Shown in pieces: positions 43,433-52,963 of a DNA stretch of 64,000 nt. Positions within the stretch are counted from its first letter, which is position 1. Each line of letters begins with the position of its first letter. The translations under genes and the position numbers were made by a program. Source of the stretch: Clostridia bacterium (lineage in GTDB: Bacteria > Bacillota > Clostridia > Oscillospirales > CAG-272); contig JAFTOG010000040.1 in NCBI GenBank assembly GCA_017451485.1, positions 1 to 64,000 of the forward strand, given 5' to 3'. Below the pieces are notes generated by a model. The model was given only the letters and a program-made list of their open reading frames with translations, had not been told where the DNA came from and ran no database searches.

Positions 43433-45808
43433 ATGAGTGCTTATTTTGACATAGAATCAAACAATCTTTTTATAAGTGCATATGAGCTCTGCTCCTATAT
43501 GCTGAGGGGAGGAGATATGGACTCCTACCTTGTAAACGGAAATAAGGTGGGGCATACTGTGGTTTCCCATAGCTTTAACGCACCTCGCCCCAATCTTTCC
43601 GGCTCCTATTATTTTTCCACAATGTATGAGGGGCTTACAATAACTGTTTACACCTTTCCCGAGGAGGTTAAGGACGACGGGATGGGTGGGTATGTTGTAC
43701 AAAAGGTGCAGTCTGTACAGTACCATGTTTCCGAGATTGAAAACGGAGAGCTTGATATCGCACTTGCCTCTGTAATTTGCTCTGCGTATATAGTTATGAT
43801 GCGTCTCGGTGGGGAAAATGTTGAGGGATGTGTCGCATTTTTCGGCGAGAACGATGGGCAGAAGGTTTATAGAAGGAATCTTAAAAGAGCAGATAGCGAG
43901 TCATATTTTAACGAGCTTATAACAAAATTCGGTCCCTTTGCCAAGATTATTGCAAGCAGATATACAAAATGTCTGCCCCAGCTTAAGAATCTTAAATTCC
44001 CCTTTGAGGGAGGAGCAAGGTCAAGCCAGAAGGAATTTATAACAGACGCCTACCGTGCTATTTGTACTCATAAGCGACTTATTGTTCAGGCACCCACAGG
44101 AACGGGCAAGACAATGGCAGCTCTGTATCCGTCACTAAAGGCAATAGGTAACGGATACGCCGATAAGATATTCTATTTCACGGGTAAGGCGACCACAGCC
44201 TACGCAGCCCTTTCCGCTGTGGATATAATGAGAGACTCCCTGCCACAGCTCCGTTCCATCCATATAACCTCCAAGGAAAAGTGCTGTACCAACCACAGGG
44301 TCAGGGATTCCCGTAAATGCAAGGGGGTAAAGTGTGGAAACGCAAGGGGATATTTCGATAAGGTAAACGATGCCTTACTGGAGCTTCTTCGTGATTACAG
44401 AACTTATACAAAGGATATAATTGACAAAATAGCGTTAAAATATTCTGTCTGCTCCTATGAGCTCTCCTTAGAGCTTTCCGAGTGGTGCGAGCTTATAGTT
44501 TGTGACTATAACTATCTTTTTGACCTTTCGGTTTATTTAAGGAGATATTTTACCTCTCCCGATGCAAATTATGTGTTTTTAATAGACGAGGCACATAATC
44601 TCCCCGACAGAGCAAGAGAAATGTACTCTTGTACACTTAAGCGTACTGATTTTATAAAATTGGAGCAGAAATATCCTAAAAATGCAAAATATACCCGAGC
44701 CTGTGGCGATGTTCTCAGTAAATTTGATGAGCTCCATGCCCTTGCAATGATGGATATGATAGAGCAGGAGGAGGATGTTTTCGGCTTTTATGTAACCTCA
44801 GAGCTTCCGGAGCAGTTCGGCACAGAGCTTGCCGTATTTGCAAAGCATTGTGACAGGATTCTGTCAAATGATATAATTGATGAGGAGCTTAGCGATGTGT
44901 ATTTCGAGATCAAGCATATGCTTAAAATATGCGAGATATTTGACAAACGCTTTAAGCTCTACCTTGAGGCTCACAATGAAGAATTGACTATGCGACTTTT
45001 ATGCCTGGATGCATCCTATATGCTTGATAAGGCAATGAGAAAGGGTATATCCACTATTTTATTCTCGGCAACGCTGACTCCCCTTGAGTATTTTTCCGAT
45101 GTGCTCGGCTGTGGAAAAAGTGCTACCTTGAATTTGAAATCTCCATACGATAGTGAAAATTTGTGTCTTTTAGGCATAAATAATGTCAGCACACGCTACG
45201 GTGACAGGCAGAAAAACGCCCTTACCGTCGCTAATATTATCCGTGCTACCGTTGCAGGAAAGCCGGGAAATTATATGGTCTATTTTCCTTCATACAGCTA
45301 TCTTACGGATGTTAAAGAGGTGTTTGAGAAAAAATACCCGAATATCCGTGTTACCACTCAGCTAAAGAGTATGACCGATAATGCTAAAAAGGATTTTCTT
45401 TCGTCCTTTAACACAGACGAGAGCAACACCCTTATCGGCTTTTGCGTTATGGGTGGCTCCTTCTCTGAGGGAATTGATTTGCAAGGCGAACGCCTTATAG
45501 GTGCTATTATAGTCGGTGTGGGACTTCCAACCATCAGCTCCGAGCTTAATATCATTAAGGAATATTTTGATAACACCAGAGAGAACGGCTATGCCTACGC
45601 CTATACCTATCCCGGAATGAACAAGGTTTTACAGGCTTCCGGCAGGGTTATAAGAAGTGAAAAGGACAGGGGCGTGGTTGTTTTAGTGGATGATCGTTTT
45701 GCCACGGATGAGTACAGAGCTCTGATGCCCGAGAGCTGGGGACACATTAAGTTCCTTAATAATGCAAACGACCTTCTTCGTCAAGTGACGAATTTTTGGA
45801 GAAAATAG
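43433..45808 (+). CDS. XPD/DinG-like Fe-S DNA helicase
   Basis: 791 residues, superfamily 2 helicase of the Rad3/XPD group that unwinds DNA with 5'-3' polarity. The N-terminal 190 residues resemble a PD-(D/E)XK-type region found in clostridial members ('SVQYHVSEIENGELDIALASVI'). Walker A APTGTGKT is near residue 220 and the DEAH box near 385. A four-Cys cluster (CC near 283, then C and C in 'RKCKGVKCG') matches the Fe-S domain of XPD. C-terminal motif VI is QASGRVIRS (about 733). GGAGGAG precedes the start and a TATAAT box lies at about 43364. The likely role is DNA repair. Confidence 0.9.
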   Translation: MSAYFDIESNNLFISAYELCSYMLRGGDMDSYLVNGNKVGHTVVSHSFNAPRPNLSGSYYFSTMYEGLTITVYTFPEEVKDDGMGGYVVQKVQSVQYHVSEIENGELDIALASVICSAYIVMMRLGGENVEGCVAFFGENDGQKVYRRNLKRADSESYFNELITKFGPFAKIIASRYTKCLPQLKNLKFPFEGGARSSQKEFITDAYRAICTHKRLIVQAPTGTGKTMAALYPSLKAIGNGYADKIFYFTGKATTAYAALSAVDIMRDSLPQLRSIHITSKEKCCTNHRVRDSRKCKGVKCGNARGYFDKVNDALLELLRDYRTYTKDIIDKIALKYSVCSYELSLELSEWCELIVCDYNYLFDLSVYLRRYFTSPDANYVFLIDEAHNLPDRAREMYSCTLKRTDFIKLEQKYPKNAKYTRACGDVLSKFDELHALAMMDMIEQEEDVFGFYVTSELPEQFGTELAVFAKHCDRILSNDIIDEELSDVYFEIKHMLKICEIFDKRFKLYLEAHNEELTMRLLCLDASYMLDKAMRKGISTILFSATLTPLEYFSDVLGCGKSATLNLKSPYDSENLCLLGINNVSTRYGDRQKNALTVANIIRATVAGKPGNYMVYFPSYSYLTDVKEVFEKKYPNIRVTTQLKSMTDNAKKDFLSSFNTDESNTLIGFCVMGGSFSEGIDLQGERLIGAIIVGVGLPTISSELNIIKEYFDNTRENGYAYAYTYPGMNKVLQASGRVIRSEKDRGVVVLVDDRFATDEYRALMPESWGHIKFLNNANDLLRQVTNFWRK

Positions 45809-45907
45809 TAAAAAACTATTGTAAAATGTAAAAAGTAGTGGTAAAATATATTGAATTTACCATAACGCCCTCGGGCGTTTGATAATCCTATTTTCGGAGG
45901 CTTTATA

Positions 45908-47197
45908 ATGAAGAAATATACAGAGTTGACTAAGGCAGAGCTTACGGCTATTTTGACTGAGCTTGAGGCACTGTACGGTGAATATAAAGCAAGAGGGCTA
46001 AAGCTCAATATGGCAAGAGGTAAGCCCTGCAATGAGCAGCTTGACCTTACCATGGGTATGCTCGATGCCGTAGATTCCTCATCCGTGCTTACGGCAGAGG
46101 ATGGATGGGATTGCCGTAACTACGGAGTCCTTGACGGTATTCCCGAGGCTAAGAGGCTCTTTGCCGATATGCTTGATGTTCATACTGAGAATGTTATTGT
46201 GTGCGGTAATGCGAGCCTTAACATTATGTACGATATGATAGCCCGTTCCATGACTCACGGTGTTATGGGCTCCACTCCCTGGGCTAAGCTTGATAAGGTT
46301 AAATTCCTTTGTCCCGCCCCCGGCTATGACAGGCATTTTAAGATTACAGAGCATTTCGGTATAGAAATGATTACCGTTCCTATGAGTGAAAACGGTCCTG
46401 ATATGGATATGATAGAGCATCTTGTAGCCGAGGATGAGTCCATCAAGGGTGTATGGTGTGTTCCTATGTATTCCAATCCCCAGGGCTATACCTATTCCGA
46501 TGATACTGTCCGTCGCTTTGCAAGGCTCAAGCCTAAGGCACCCGACTTCAGAATATATTGGGATAATGCATACTGCATACACCATCTTTACAGAGAAGAG
46601 GAAAAGCAGGATAAGCTTATTGAAATTCTTTCCGAGTGTCAGTTAAACGGCAATGCAGATATGGTTTATGAATTTGCATCTACATCCAAGGTTTCCTTTG
46701 CGGGAGCAGGTATTTCCGTAATAGCGTCCTCCGTGGGCAACATTGCTGAAATCAAAAAGCATATGACAGTGCAGACTATCGGTCACGATAAGATAAATCA
46801 ACTTCGTCATGTCAGATTCTTTAAGAATATGGACGGAGTTATGGCTCATATGATGAAGCATGCTGATATTATGCGTCCTAAGTTTGAGGAGGTTGATAAA
46901 ATCCTTACAAGAGAGCTTGACGGTCTTGATATCGGTAGCTGGATAATGCCAAGGGGTGGATATTTTATCTCCTTTGATGCACTTGACGGCTGTGCTAAGG
47001 ACATTGTAGCTATGTGTAAGGATGCAGGAGTTGTAATGACAGATGCAGGAGCAACCTTCCCCTATGGTAAGGACCCTCACGATGCCAATATCCGTATAGC
47101 TCCCTCCTATCCTACACTTAACGAGCTTATTACAGCTACTGAGCTTTTTGCACTCTGTGTAAAGCTTGTATCGGTAAAGCAGCTTCTTACCAAATAA
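45908..47197 (+). CDS. Aspartate aminotransferase-type PLP enzyme (PF12897-like)
   Basis: 429 residues, fold type I PLP enzyme. The N-terminus 'KLNMARGKPCNEQLDLT' and 'NYGVLDGIPEAKRLFADML' match the subgroup called 'alanine-glyoxylate/aspartate aminotransferase' in Actinobacteria and Clostridia. 'DNAYCIHHL' supplies the PLP-binding Asp/Tyr, and 'STSKVSFAGAG' the Schiff-base Lys. The C-terminal 'DANIRIAPSYP' has the substrate-carboxylate Arg. The enzyme would transfer amino groups between aspartate or alanine and 2-oxoacids. GGAGG precedes the ATG. Single gene followed by a terminator. Confidence 0.9.
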   Translation: MKKYTELTKAELTAILTELEALYGEYKARGLKLNMARGKPCNEQLDLTMGMLDAVDSSSVLTAEDGWDCRNYGVLDGIPEAKRLFADMLDVHTENVIVCGNASLNIMYDMIARSMTHGVMGSTPWAKLDKVKFLCPAPGYDRHFKITEHFGIEMITVPMSENGPDMDMIEHLVAEDESIKGVWCVPMYSNPQGYTYSDDTVRRFARLKPKAPDFRIYWDNAYCIHHLYREEEKQDKLIEILSECQLNGNADMVYEFASTSKVSFAGAGISVIASSVGNIAEIKKHMTVQTIGHDKINQLRHVRFFKNMDGVMAHMMKHADIMRPKFEEVDKILTRELDGLDIGSWIMPRGGYFISFDALDGCAKDIVAMCKDAGVVMTDAGATFPYGKDPHDANIRIAPSYPTLNELITATELFALCVKLVSVKQLLTK

Positions 47198-47564
47198 TAT
47201 AAAATAGCAAATCAATATTTGTCTTAACCGAATAAATGTAAACGGGTTGTCCATTCGACATAGCCCGTTTCTTTTTTTCAAAGCAGTACGGTTTTTATGC
47301 CGTACTCTGAAAATTATGGTTAAATTCTTGTAATTCATGTAATGTTATGATAAAATTAAAACGGTATAAAAAGAATTAAAGAATAATACAGGCAAATAAG
47401 CATATAAGTTAAATGGCACAAATGCTGGAGATAAAATGGTAGATTTTATTGTGGGAATTCAAAAAGGAAGAGAGCCTGTAACAGTGGGACCGTTTAGTAG
47501 CTTGATTTCTGCAACGGTGAAATAGGTAGGGCATACCGTTACTGTAAAAAAATGAGGAGAGTAT
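47198..47564. other. Intergenic region: terminator and promoter
   Basis: A terminator (AAACGGG ... CCCGTTT, about 47239-47272, with long T-run) ends the aminotransferase gene. A promoter TTGTAA-17-TAAAAT lies near 47329-47357 for the next gene, giving a leader of about 200 nt. The leader holds an AACGGT/ACCGTT inverted repeat (about 47512-47543). No riboswitch recognised. Confidence 0.5.
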
Positions 47565-49226
47565 ATGAAAAAGCTTGTTTTTCTGTTAATTTGTATATTA
47601 ACTTTTATGTCGCTGGTATCCTGTGGTGGAGATGATACTACCACTACAGAACCGCAAAATACGAATGAGATTACCGTAGAGGAGCTTGCCGGATATGATA
47701 TAATAAGGCCATCAGGTGCAGCCAATAATATCTTTTCCCTCGGCAACAGTATAAGAACGGCTATTAAGGAAAAATACGGTTATAATCTTACATACCGTTC
47801 CGATGTTATAAGAGAGAACATTGACTCGTATAAGGTAAAGGAGCTCGAGATTCTGATAGGTAAGACCAATAGAGAGGAAACCACGGAATTTCTTTCATCC
47901 ATACGCTACAAGGATTATGGCTACGGCGTGGTTAATAATAAGATTGTAATTGCCGGACATACCGAGGAGGGAACTACTCTGGCACTGCAAAAGTTTATAG
48001 ATGAGGTAATAAATGCAGAGCCTACACCTACTACCGTATTTTTCGACGGCAAGACATCGATAGTAGAGGCAGAATATGAGAGAAGCGGCCTTAAAATCGG
48101 TGACCTCAGTGCAAAGAATATGGTAATTGTATATCCAACAGCCCTTGATAGGAATGAGATAAAATACGCTAAGGATTTAGCACTGCTCCTGTCCGAAAAA
48201 TCAGGATATTCGGTTGAGGCCTTTGTTGAGCATAATTACACCTATAGGGAGGGGGATGAGGTCATCCTTATAGGAAACACCGTTAATAAATACGGGATAG
48301 AGGTTCCGGCAGATCTTAGCACTCATGAAATGTATATTTCTGTCAGCAATAAGGCTATGATTGTTACGGGAGGTGGCTATTATTCCTTTGACAGAGCAGC
48401 AAAGGGATTGATAGAAAGTATAGAAGCCTTAGAGGGTGAGGTATTGGCAGATCCCAGTATGAGAAAGAGCCTTGCTACCGATTCCTTATCTGTAATGTCC
48501 TTTAATGTATGGGGCTGGAACAGAAGCTCGGATAGAGATAAAAGAGTTGTTAAGATGCTGTATGAGTATATGCCGGACACCTTTGGATTACAGGAGGATC
48601 TGCCCGGTTGGATAAAGATGCTTGAGAAGGAGCTTCCATTCTATGGCCATATTGGTATTCCGGTTAACGGAAGTGAGGGTGCCAGCTGCTCCGTATTCTA
48701 TCTTAAGGAAAAATTTGAGGTAGTGGATTACGGTACAAAGTGGCTGTCAGCAACTCCGGATGTGGCTTCTAAATATGATGAATCAACAGAGAATCGCATT
48801 GTAACCTATGTTACCTTCAGATGTAAGGATACAGGCGAAACATTTACTCATATGAATACTCATCTGGAGCATACAAGCAATACAGCAAGAGAGAAGCAGG
48901 CAGATGTAATGCTAAGCGTGGCAGAGAATATAGAGGGAGCTTTAATAATGACAGGTGACTTCAATTCCACAAAATCAAGTGGACCTATCAATAAGTACAT
49001 AGCTGCCGGCTATGAGGATGCATCTGCCATAGCAGACGAGGCACAGACAGGAGGCACCTTCCACGGGGGCGACGGCTCAGCAGGTGATTATGTAATTGAC
49101 TACATTTTTGTAAATGAATGTATTGATGTACTTAAATACAAGGTGTGTACTGAGAAAATAGATGGAGGATATGTATCCGACCACCATCCGATATACGCCG
49201 AATACAAGCTCAAAAAATCGGAATGA
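47565..49226 (+). CDS. Exported endonuclease/exonuclease/phosphatase-family lipoprotein
   Basis: 553 residues. Signal peptide with lipobox VSCG and a Thr/Glu linker, so surface-tethered. Residues about 40-295 form two alpha/beta modules ('NMVIVYPTALDRNEIKYAKDLALLLSE') like the non-catalytic N-terminal domains of some exported glycosidases. Residues about 305-550 are an EEP domain with 'SFNVWGWN', 'TFGLQED' (catalytic Glu), 'MTGDFNS' (Asp/Asn) and 'VSDHHPIYA' (Asp-His). EEP enzymes cleave phosphodiesters in DNA, phospholipid or inositol phosphates. The target is unknown. GAGGAG precedes the ATG. Confidence 0.85.
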   Translation: MKKLVFLLICILTFMSLVSCGGDDTTTTEPQNTNEITVEELAGYDIIRPSGAANNIFSLGNSIRTAIKEKYGYNLTYRSDVIRENIDSYKVKELEILIGKTNREETTEFLSSIRYKDYGYGVVNNKIVIAGHTEEGTTLALQKFIDEVINAEPTPTTVFFDGKTSIVEAEYERSGLKIGDLSAKNMVIVYPTALDRNEIKYAKDLALLLSEKSGYSVEAFVEHNYTYREGDEVILIGNTVNKYGIEVPADLSTHEMYISVSNKAMIVTGGGYYSFDRAAKGLIESIEALEGEVLADPSMRKSLATDSLSVMSFNVWGWNRSSDRDKRVVKMLYEYMPDTFGLQEDLPGWIKMLEKELPFYGHIGIPVNGSEGASCSVFYLKEKFEVVDYGTKWLSATPDVASKYDESTENRIVTYVTFRCKDTGETFTHMNTHLEHTSNTAREKQADVMLSVAENIEGALIMTGDFNSTKSSGPINKYIAAGYEDASAIADEAQTGGTFHGGDGSAGDYVIDYIFVNECIDVLKYKVCTEKIDGGYVSDHHPIYAEYKLKKSE

Positions 49227-49320
49227 TATAAAACGAAAAGGCCACTCGTTGGCTACCTACCCTAAAGCAGGAAGGTTATTAAGAAAGCTTGCTTTCCAAT
49301 AATTCCGATACGGTATAACT

Positions 49321-49367
49321 GAAGTAAAGAGGACAGAGAGTACAATACTCTCTGTCCTCTTTACTTC
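49321..49367. terminator. Long perfect hairpin between convergent genes
   Basis: A 22-bp perfect inverted repeat (GAAGTAAAGAGGACAGAGAG plus TA, with its complement) around loop CAA. It has no T-run, so it is unusual as a simple intrinsic terminator. It lies 94 bp after the EEP stop and 117 bp before the convergent ZIP gene stop. It may stabilise or block transcripts from either side. Confidence 0.6.
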
Positions 49368-49483
49368 GGCATATGCCGTATTCTGTCGGAGTTAAAAGCT
49401 GTCCCTTCACGACAGTCCGTTGTTATATTAGTGATTACTATGTTTTTATACTCGGAAATGCTATGTCACTAACTCAAAATAAA

Positions 49484-50287
49484 TCAACCTAACATAACAT
49501 CCAAAAGCATCATAACTGCAAAGCCGAGTATGATACCCATAGTAGCCAAATAAGGCTGTTCGTCCTGATCTTTCTGACATTCGGGAATTAACTCGTGAAC
49601 AGCAACTAAAATCATTGCCCCTGCTGCAAAGGAAAGTGCGAATGGCAAAATTGCTTCAATGTAAACAACGAGTAGTGCACCTATAACGCCTGCAACAGGC
49701 TCTACCATGCCTGATGCTTGACCAAGCAAAAAGCTTCTTTTTCTGGAACAGCCCTCCCTCCTAAGAGGAACTGAAACTGCTGCACCCTCAGGAAAGTTTT
49801 GTAAGCCGATGCCAACAGCTACTGAGATTGCTCCCATTAAATTTTCCGGCGTATATTCGGCACCTTGTAATGCACCGAACGCAACGCCTACAGCTAATCC
49901 CTCGGGTATATTGTGGAGGGTTATTGAAAGAACAAGCATTATAATCCTGTGCAATCTCTCATTGGATTTACCCTGTGTAATGTCTGTCTTTTTTCTTGCC
50001 AAATTAACAGCCTTGTCAGATATCCAAATAAACAATGCACCAAACAAAAATCCTGTTGTTGCTACAAGATATGCAGGTATATAGGAAGACCTTTTTGCCA
50101 GTTCTATAGCAGGCTGCAAAAGAGACCAAAAGCTGGCAGCTATCATAACACCGGAGGCAAATCCAAGCATGATATTCAGACCCTTAGGATTAGGAGCCTT
50201 AAAAAATACAACCAATGCTGCACCTAAAGCGGTAACAAGCCATGTTCCTAATGTTGCAAATAAAGCCATTATAACAAAATTATCCAT
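49484..50287 (-). CDS. ZIP-family divalent metal transporter
   Basis: 267 residues with eight hydrophobic segments, the usual size for bacterial ZIP proteins (ZupT/GufA group). The TM4 metal site 'LHNIPEGLAVGVAFG' and TM5 'ALQNFPEGAAVSVPLR'-type segment ('GLQNFPEGAAVSVP') are both intact. A short loop with 'RKKTDITQGKSNERLHR' separates TM3 and TM4. It would import zinc or iron across the cytoplasmic membrane. A ribosome site GGAGG precedes the ATG. Single gene, convergent with the EEP lipoprotein; no Zur box recognised. Confidence 0.93.
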   Translation of the reverse strand: MDNFVIMALFATLGTWLVTALGAALVVFFKAPNPKGLNIMLGFASGVMIAASFWSLLQPAIELAKRSSYIPAYLVATTGFLFGALFIWISDKAVNLARKKTDITQGKSNERLHRIIMLVLSITLHNIPEGLAVGVAFGALQGAEYTPENLMGAISVAVGIGLQNFPEGAAVSVPLRREGCSRKRSFLLGQASGMVEPVAGVIGALLVVYIEAILPFALSFAAGAMILVAVHELIPECQKDQDEQPYLATMGIILGFAVMMLLDVMLG

Positions 50288-50357
50288 GATGTACCTCCTC
50301 TAATATTATATTTTTTATAATACTTTTGGTGCAGAAAATTCGACAGGAAAATGTCGT

Positions 50358-50906
50358 ATGGAATCAAGCATAAAAATGAAGCGACTGGGTCCGTTGCTTT
50401 ACATAATGGACGATTATTGCGTCAGTGTTTCCTGTATGGCTCCGGATGCTGCCAGATATAATCGGTACAGCAAAAGGGACGAAAACGGAATTGCAATATT
50501 CAAAACTGCTAAGGGTGCTGGAATTCGCATTTTTATCGGTTTTGGAATGTATGTTGGCTACGACCATAACTTTGCACTTTACGGAACAAAAGGCTCCATT
50601 CTTACCGACAAAACAAAGCCTCTTGAGGAGGCAACATCATTTGCTAAAATGTATAGGTACCGAACACCTTTGAAAAATTCTTTGAAATACCGTTAAGCTG
50701 TCAAACAACGGTGATGTTTACGGACACGGGGAGTGGACGCAAGGATGATTCGAGATTTTATAAGGTGTATAATTGATGATACTGCCCCACCGATTGATGT
50801 TGATATGGGTATAAGAATATCTCTGCCCGGTATAAGAGCCAACGAATCGGCAAAGCGTGGTGGAGAGTTAATAAAAATCCCCGAAATTACCGACTTGCTT
50901 AAGTAA
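50358..50906 (+). pseudogene. Decayed Gfo/Idh/MocA-family oxidoreductase (C-terminal half only)
   Basis: The frame from 50358 reads into 'ALYGTKGSILTDKTKPLEEATSF', which is typical of the C-terminal half of Gfo/Idh/MocA dehydrogenases. After frameshifts near 50690-50740 another frame continues with RMIRDFIRCIIDDTAPPIDV, 'MGIRISLPGIRANESAKRGGELIKIPEI' and a TAA at 50904. Adding one G near 50738 would restore HGGVDARMIRDF. The N-terminal NAD-binding half is missing, so the gene is a remnant. Such enzymes oxidise sugars or inositols and fit the glycoside-hydrolase surroundings. Confidence 0.75.
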
Positions 50907-50985
50907 CGGCGTTGTTTTTGGCAATGGGGAAGATGTCTCGACCTTTGATGCTCCAATAAGTCATATATATCGAACCGAAAGGAAA

Positions 50986-51020
50986 ACAAAAAGACAGGTA
51001 TGAAAAGCCTGTCTTTTTGT
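50986..51020. terminator. Terminator after the oxidoreductase remnant
   Basis: ACAAAAAGACAGG pairs perfectly with CCTGTCTTTTTGT around TATGAAAAG. About 150 bp of apparently empty sequence separates it from the convergent GH4 gene. Confidence 0.85.
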
Positions 51021-51173
51021 ACTATTATTGAATGTGGAGTAAACTATAGACCTAATGGCATAATTCCAAATTTCAACTCTATAATGGAGAGCCATTTGTC
51101 AGCGAGTGTGTCAGCATATATCGAAAATCCCACAATGGAGTTATTTTGATGCGTATTTTACGCTAAGGATAAC

Positions 51174-52493
51174 TTAAAACACAGGATAGCCTGCTTTTTC
51201 ATGTGCTTCGAAAAGCTCATCGCACATTGCAACTATTTCATCCGGGGAAAGCTGTGCTCCTGTATGTGGATCCATCATTGCCGCCTGGTATATTTTTTTC
51301 TTATCCATTGTGTGTGCTGCTTCAATAGTCAGCATCTGCGGATAAATATTAGAGGAGTTCATTGCCGCAAGCTGGAGAGGAAGCTCTCCTACAAATGTGG
51401 GCTGTATACCCCGTCCGTCAACAAGGCATGTAACCTCAACACAGGCGTCATAGGGAAGATTAGTAATAAGACCACGGTTAAGCACATTTCCACCAATCTT
51501 ATAGGGGGTATTTGTATAAATAGCCTCCATAATTCTTGACACATATTCGTGAGAACGCTTATGTTCTACTTTTCCACCTGCCACAAGTGCTTCATACTGC
51601 TTCTGCCAGCCTGCTATTTGGTTTATGCAACGGCGTGGATATTCGTCAAGGGGAATGTTGAACCTTTCAATAAGATCCTCTCTGCCGGGCTTTATGTAGA
51701 AGGAATTGTACTCGGCATTATGCTCACTGGACTCTGTACAGTAGTAACCGAGCTTGTCAATATAATCATAGCGTACCATGTCACCGTGCTTTTCCTTGGC
51801 ATTCTTTTCCTTAGCACGCCTTTTGATTTCGGGGTAGAGGTCATTTCCGTCCTTATCTGTAATTTCAAGGAGCCATGCCATATGGTTAATGCCTGCAATT
51901 TTTTCAAGTCTGCCATCAAGCTTATCCTTCATATCAAGGGATGAAAGGAGTCCCTCCGAGCAGGTCTGTACACTATGGCAAAGACCGACTGTCTTAACCT
52001 TTGTGTAGCGAAGCATATAACCTGTAAGTATAGCCATAGGATTTGTATAGTTTAGGAACCAGGCATCGGGGCAAACCTCCTCGATATCCTTGGCAAAGTC
52101 CTTTAGCACATGGATGGTACGGAGTGCTCTGAAGATTCCACCTATGCCAAGGGTATCACCTATAGTCTGGCGTAATCCGTATTTCTTAGGTATTTCAAAA
52201 TCTATGATAGTACAAGGGTCATAAAGACCAACCTGTATAGCGTTTACAACAAAGTCGGCGTTTCTTAATGCGTCCTTTCTTTGTTCGACACCAAGATATT
52301 TTTTAATGGTGGCACGCCCTTCGTTAATGGATTCATTCATTTTGGAAATAAGGATATAGGATTCTTCAAGCCTTTTACCGTCTATATCGTAAAGTGCTAT
52401 TTCGCAATTGTGAAATGCATCACAAAGCATTGTATCTCCTAATACATTTTTTGAAAATATGGTGCTTCCCGCACCCATAAAGGTTACTTTCAT
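51174..52493 (-). CDS. GH4-family glycosidase (MelA/alpha-galacturonidase-like)
   Basis: 439 residues. The Rossmann NAD site is 'VTFMGAGSTIFSKNVLGD'. The GH4 metal ligands lie in 'GLCHSVQ' (Cys about 173) and 'INHMAW' (His about 202). 'DTLGIGGIFRALRTI' and 'WFLNYTNPMAILT' are typical of the subgroup. GH4 enzymes cleave by an NAD-dependent oxidation-elimination route and need Mn2+. The CHS form is seen in alpha-galactosidase MelA and alpha-galacturonidase relatives, and not in the 6-phospho-glycosidases, so a non-phosphorylated alpha-galactoside or galacturonide is likely. No signal peptide. No operon partner. Confidence 0.9.
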   Translation of the reverse strand: MKVTFMGAGSTIFSKNVLGDTMLCDAFHNCEIALYDIDGKRLEESYILISKMNESINEGRATIKKYLGVEQRKDALRNADFVVNAIQVGLYDPCTIIDFEIPKKYGLRQTIGDTLGIGGIFRALRTIHVLKDFAKDIEEVCPDAWFLNYTNPMAILTGYMLRYTKVKTVGLCHSVQTCSEGLLSSLDMKDKLDGRLEKIAGINHMAWLLEITDKDGNDLYPEIKRRAKEKNAKEKHGDMVRYDYIDKLGYYCTESSEHNAEYNSFYIKPGREDLIERFNIPLDEYPRRCINQIAGWQKQYEALVAGGKVEHKRSHEYVSRIMEAIYTNTPYKIGGNVLNRGLITNLPYDACVEVTCLVDGRGIQPTFVGELPLQLAAMNSSNIYPQMLTIEAAHTMDKKKIYQAAMMDPHTGAQLSPDEIVAMCDELFEAHEKAGYPVF

Positions 52494-52963
52494 AAATTAT
52501 ACCTCGATTTTAATATTTTACGATTTAATTATATCATTAACTATTAAGCTTTTCAAGAAGTGAATGGATTTTTTGACCATATAAGAATATTTTATTTCCG
52601 TTTTCGAGTCGATCAAATAATTAGCTTGAAATATCCTATACCAAAGCTAATACAAATCCGTTTGAAAAAATACAAATTTGAATTCCAGAATATATATCGG
52701 CAATGCTTTGATTGGAGCTGAACGGTATTTTCACGGAGCAATAATTACATTATGAGTGAAAGAAAGGATAAGCGTGAAAATATTTTTTATTCACGGGTAG
52801 TGCTTGTACAAGGCTTCAAAAATTGATATAATACGAATGACGGTTCTTAAGTAATTTATGTTCCATCTTTTCGAAAAAAGCACGCTATAATAATACTGAA
52901 GACTGTGCGTGGCTTAACCGACCTCGACAGTATATTCACACAAAGAATCACTTGGAGGAATTT
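52494..52963. promoter_or_regulatory. Divergent region upstream of GH4 and the HTH gene
   Basis: 470 bp, A+T-rich. The HTH gene has a promoter TTGTAC (52804-52809), 17 bp, TATAAT (52827-52832) and a leader of about 125 nt. GGAGG lies before the ATG at 52964. No ORF, tRNA or clear riboswitch is visible in the rest. Confidence 0.5.
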
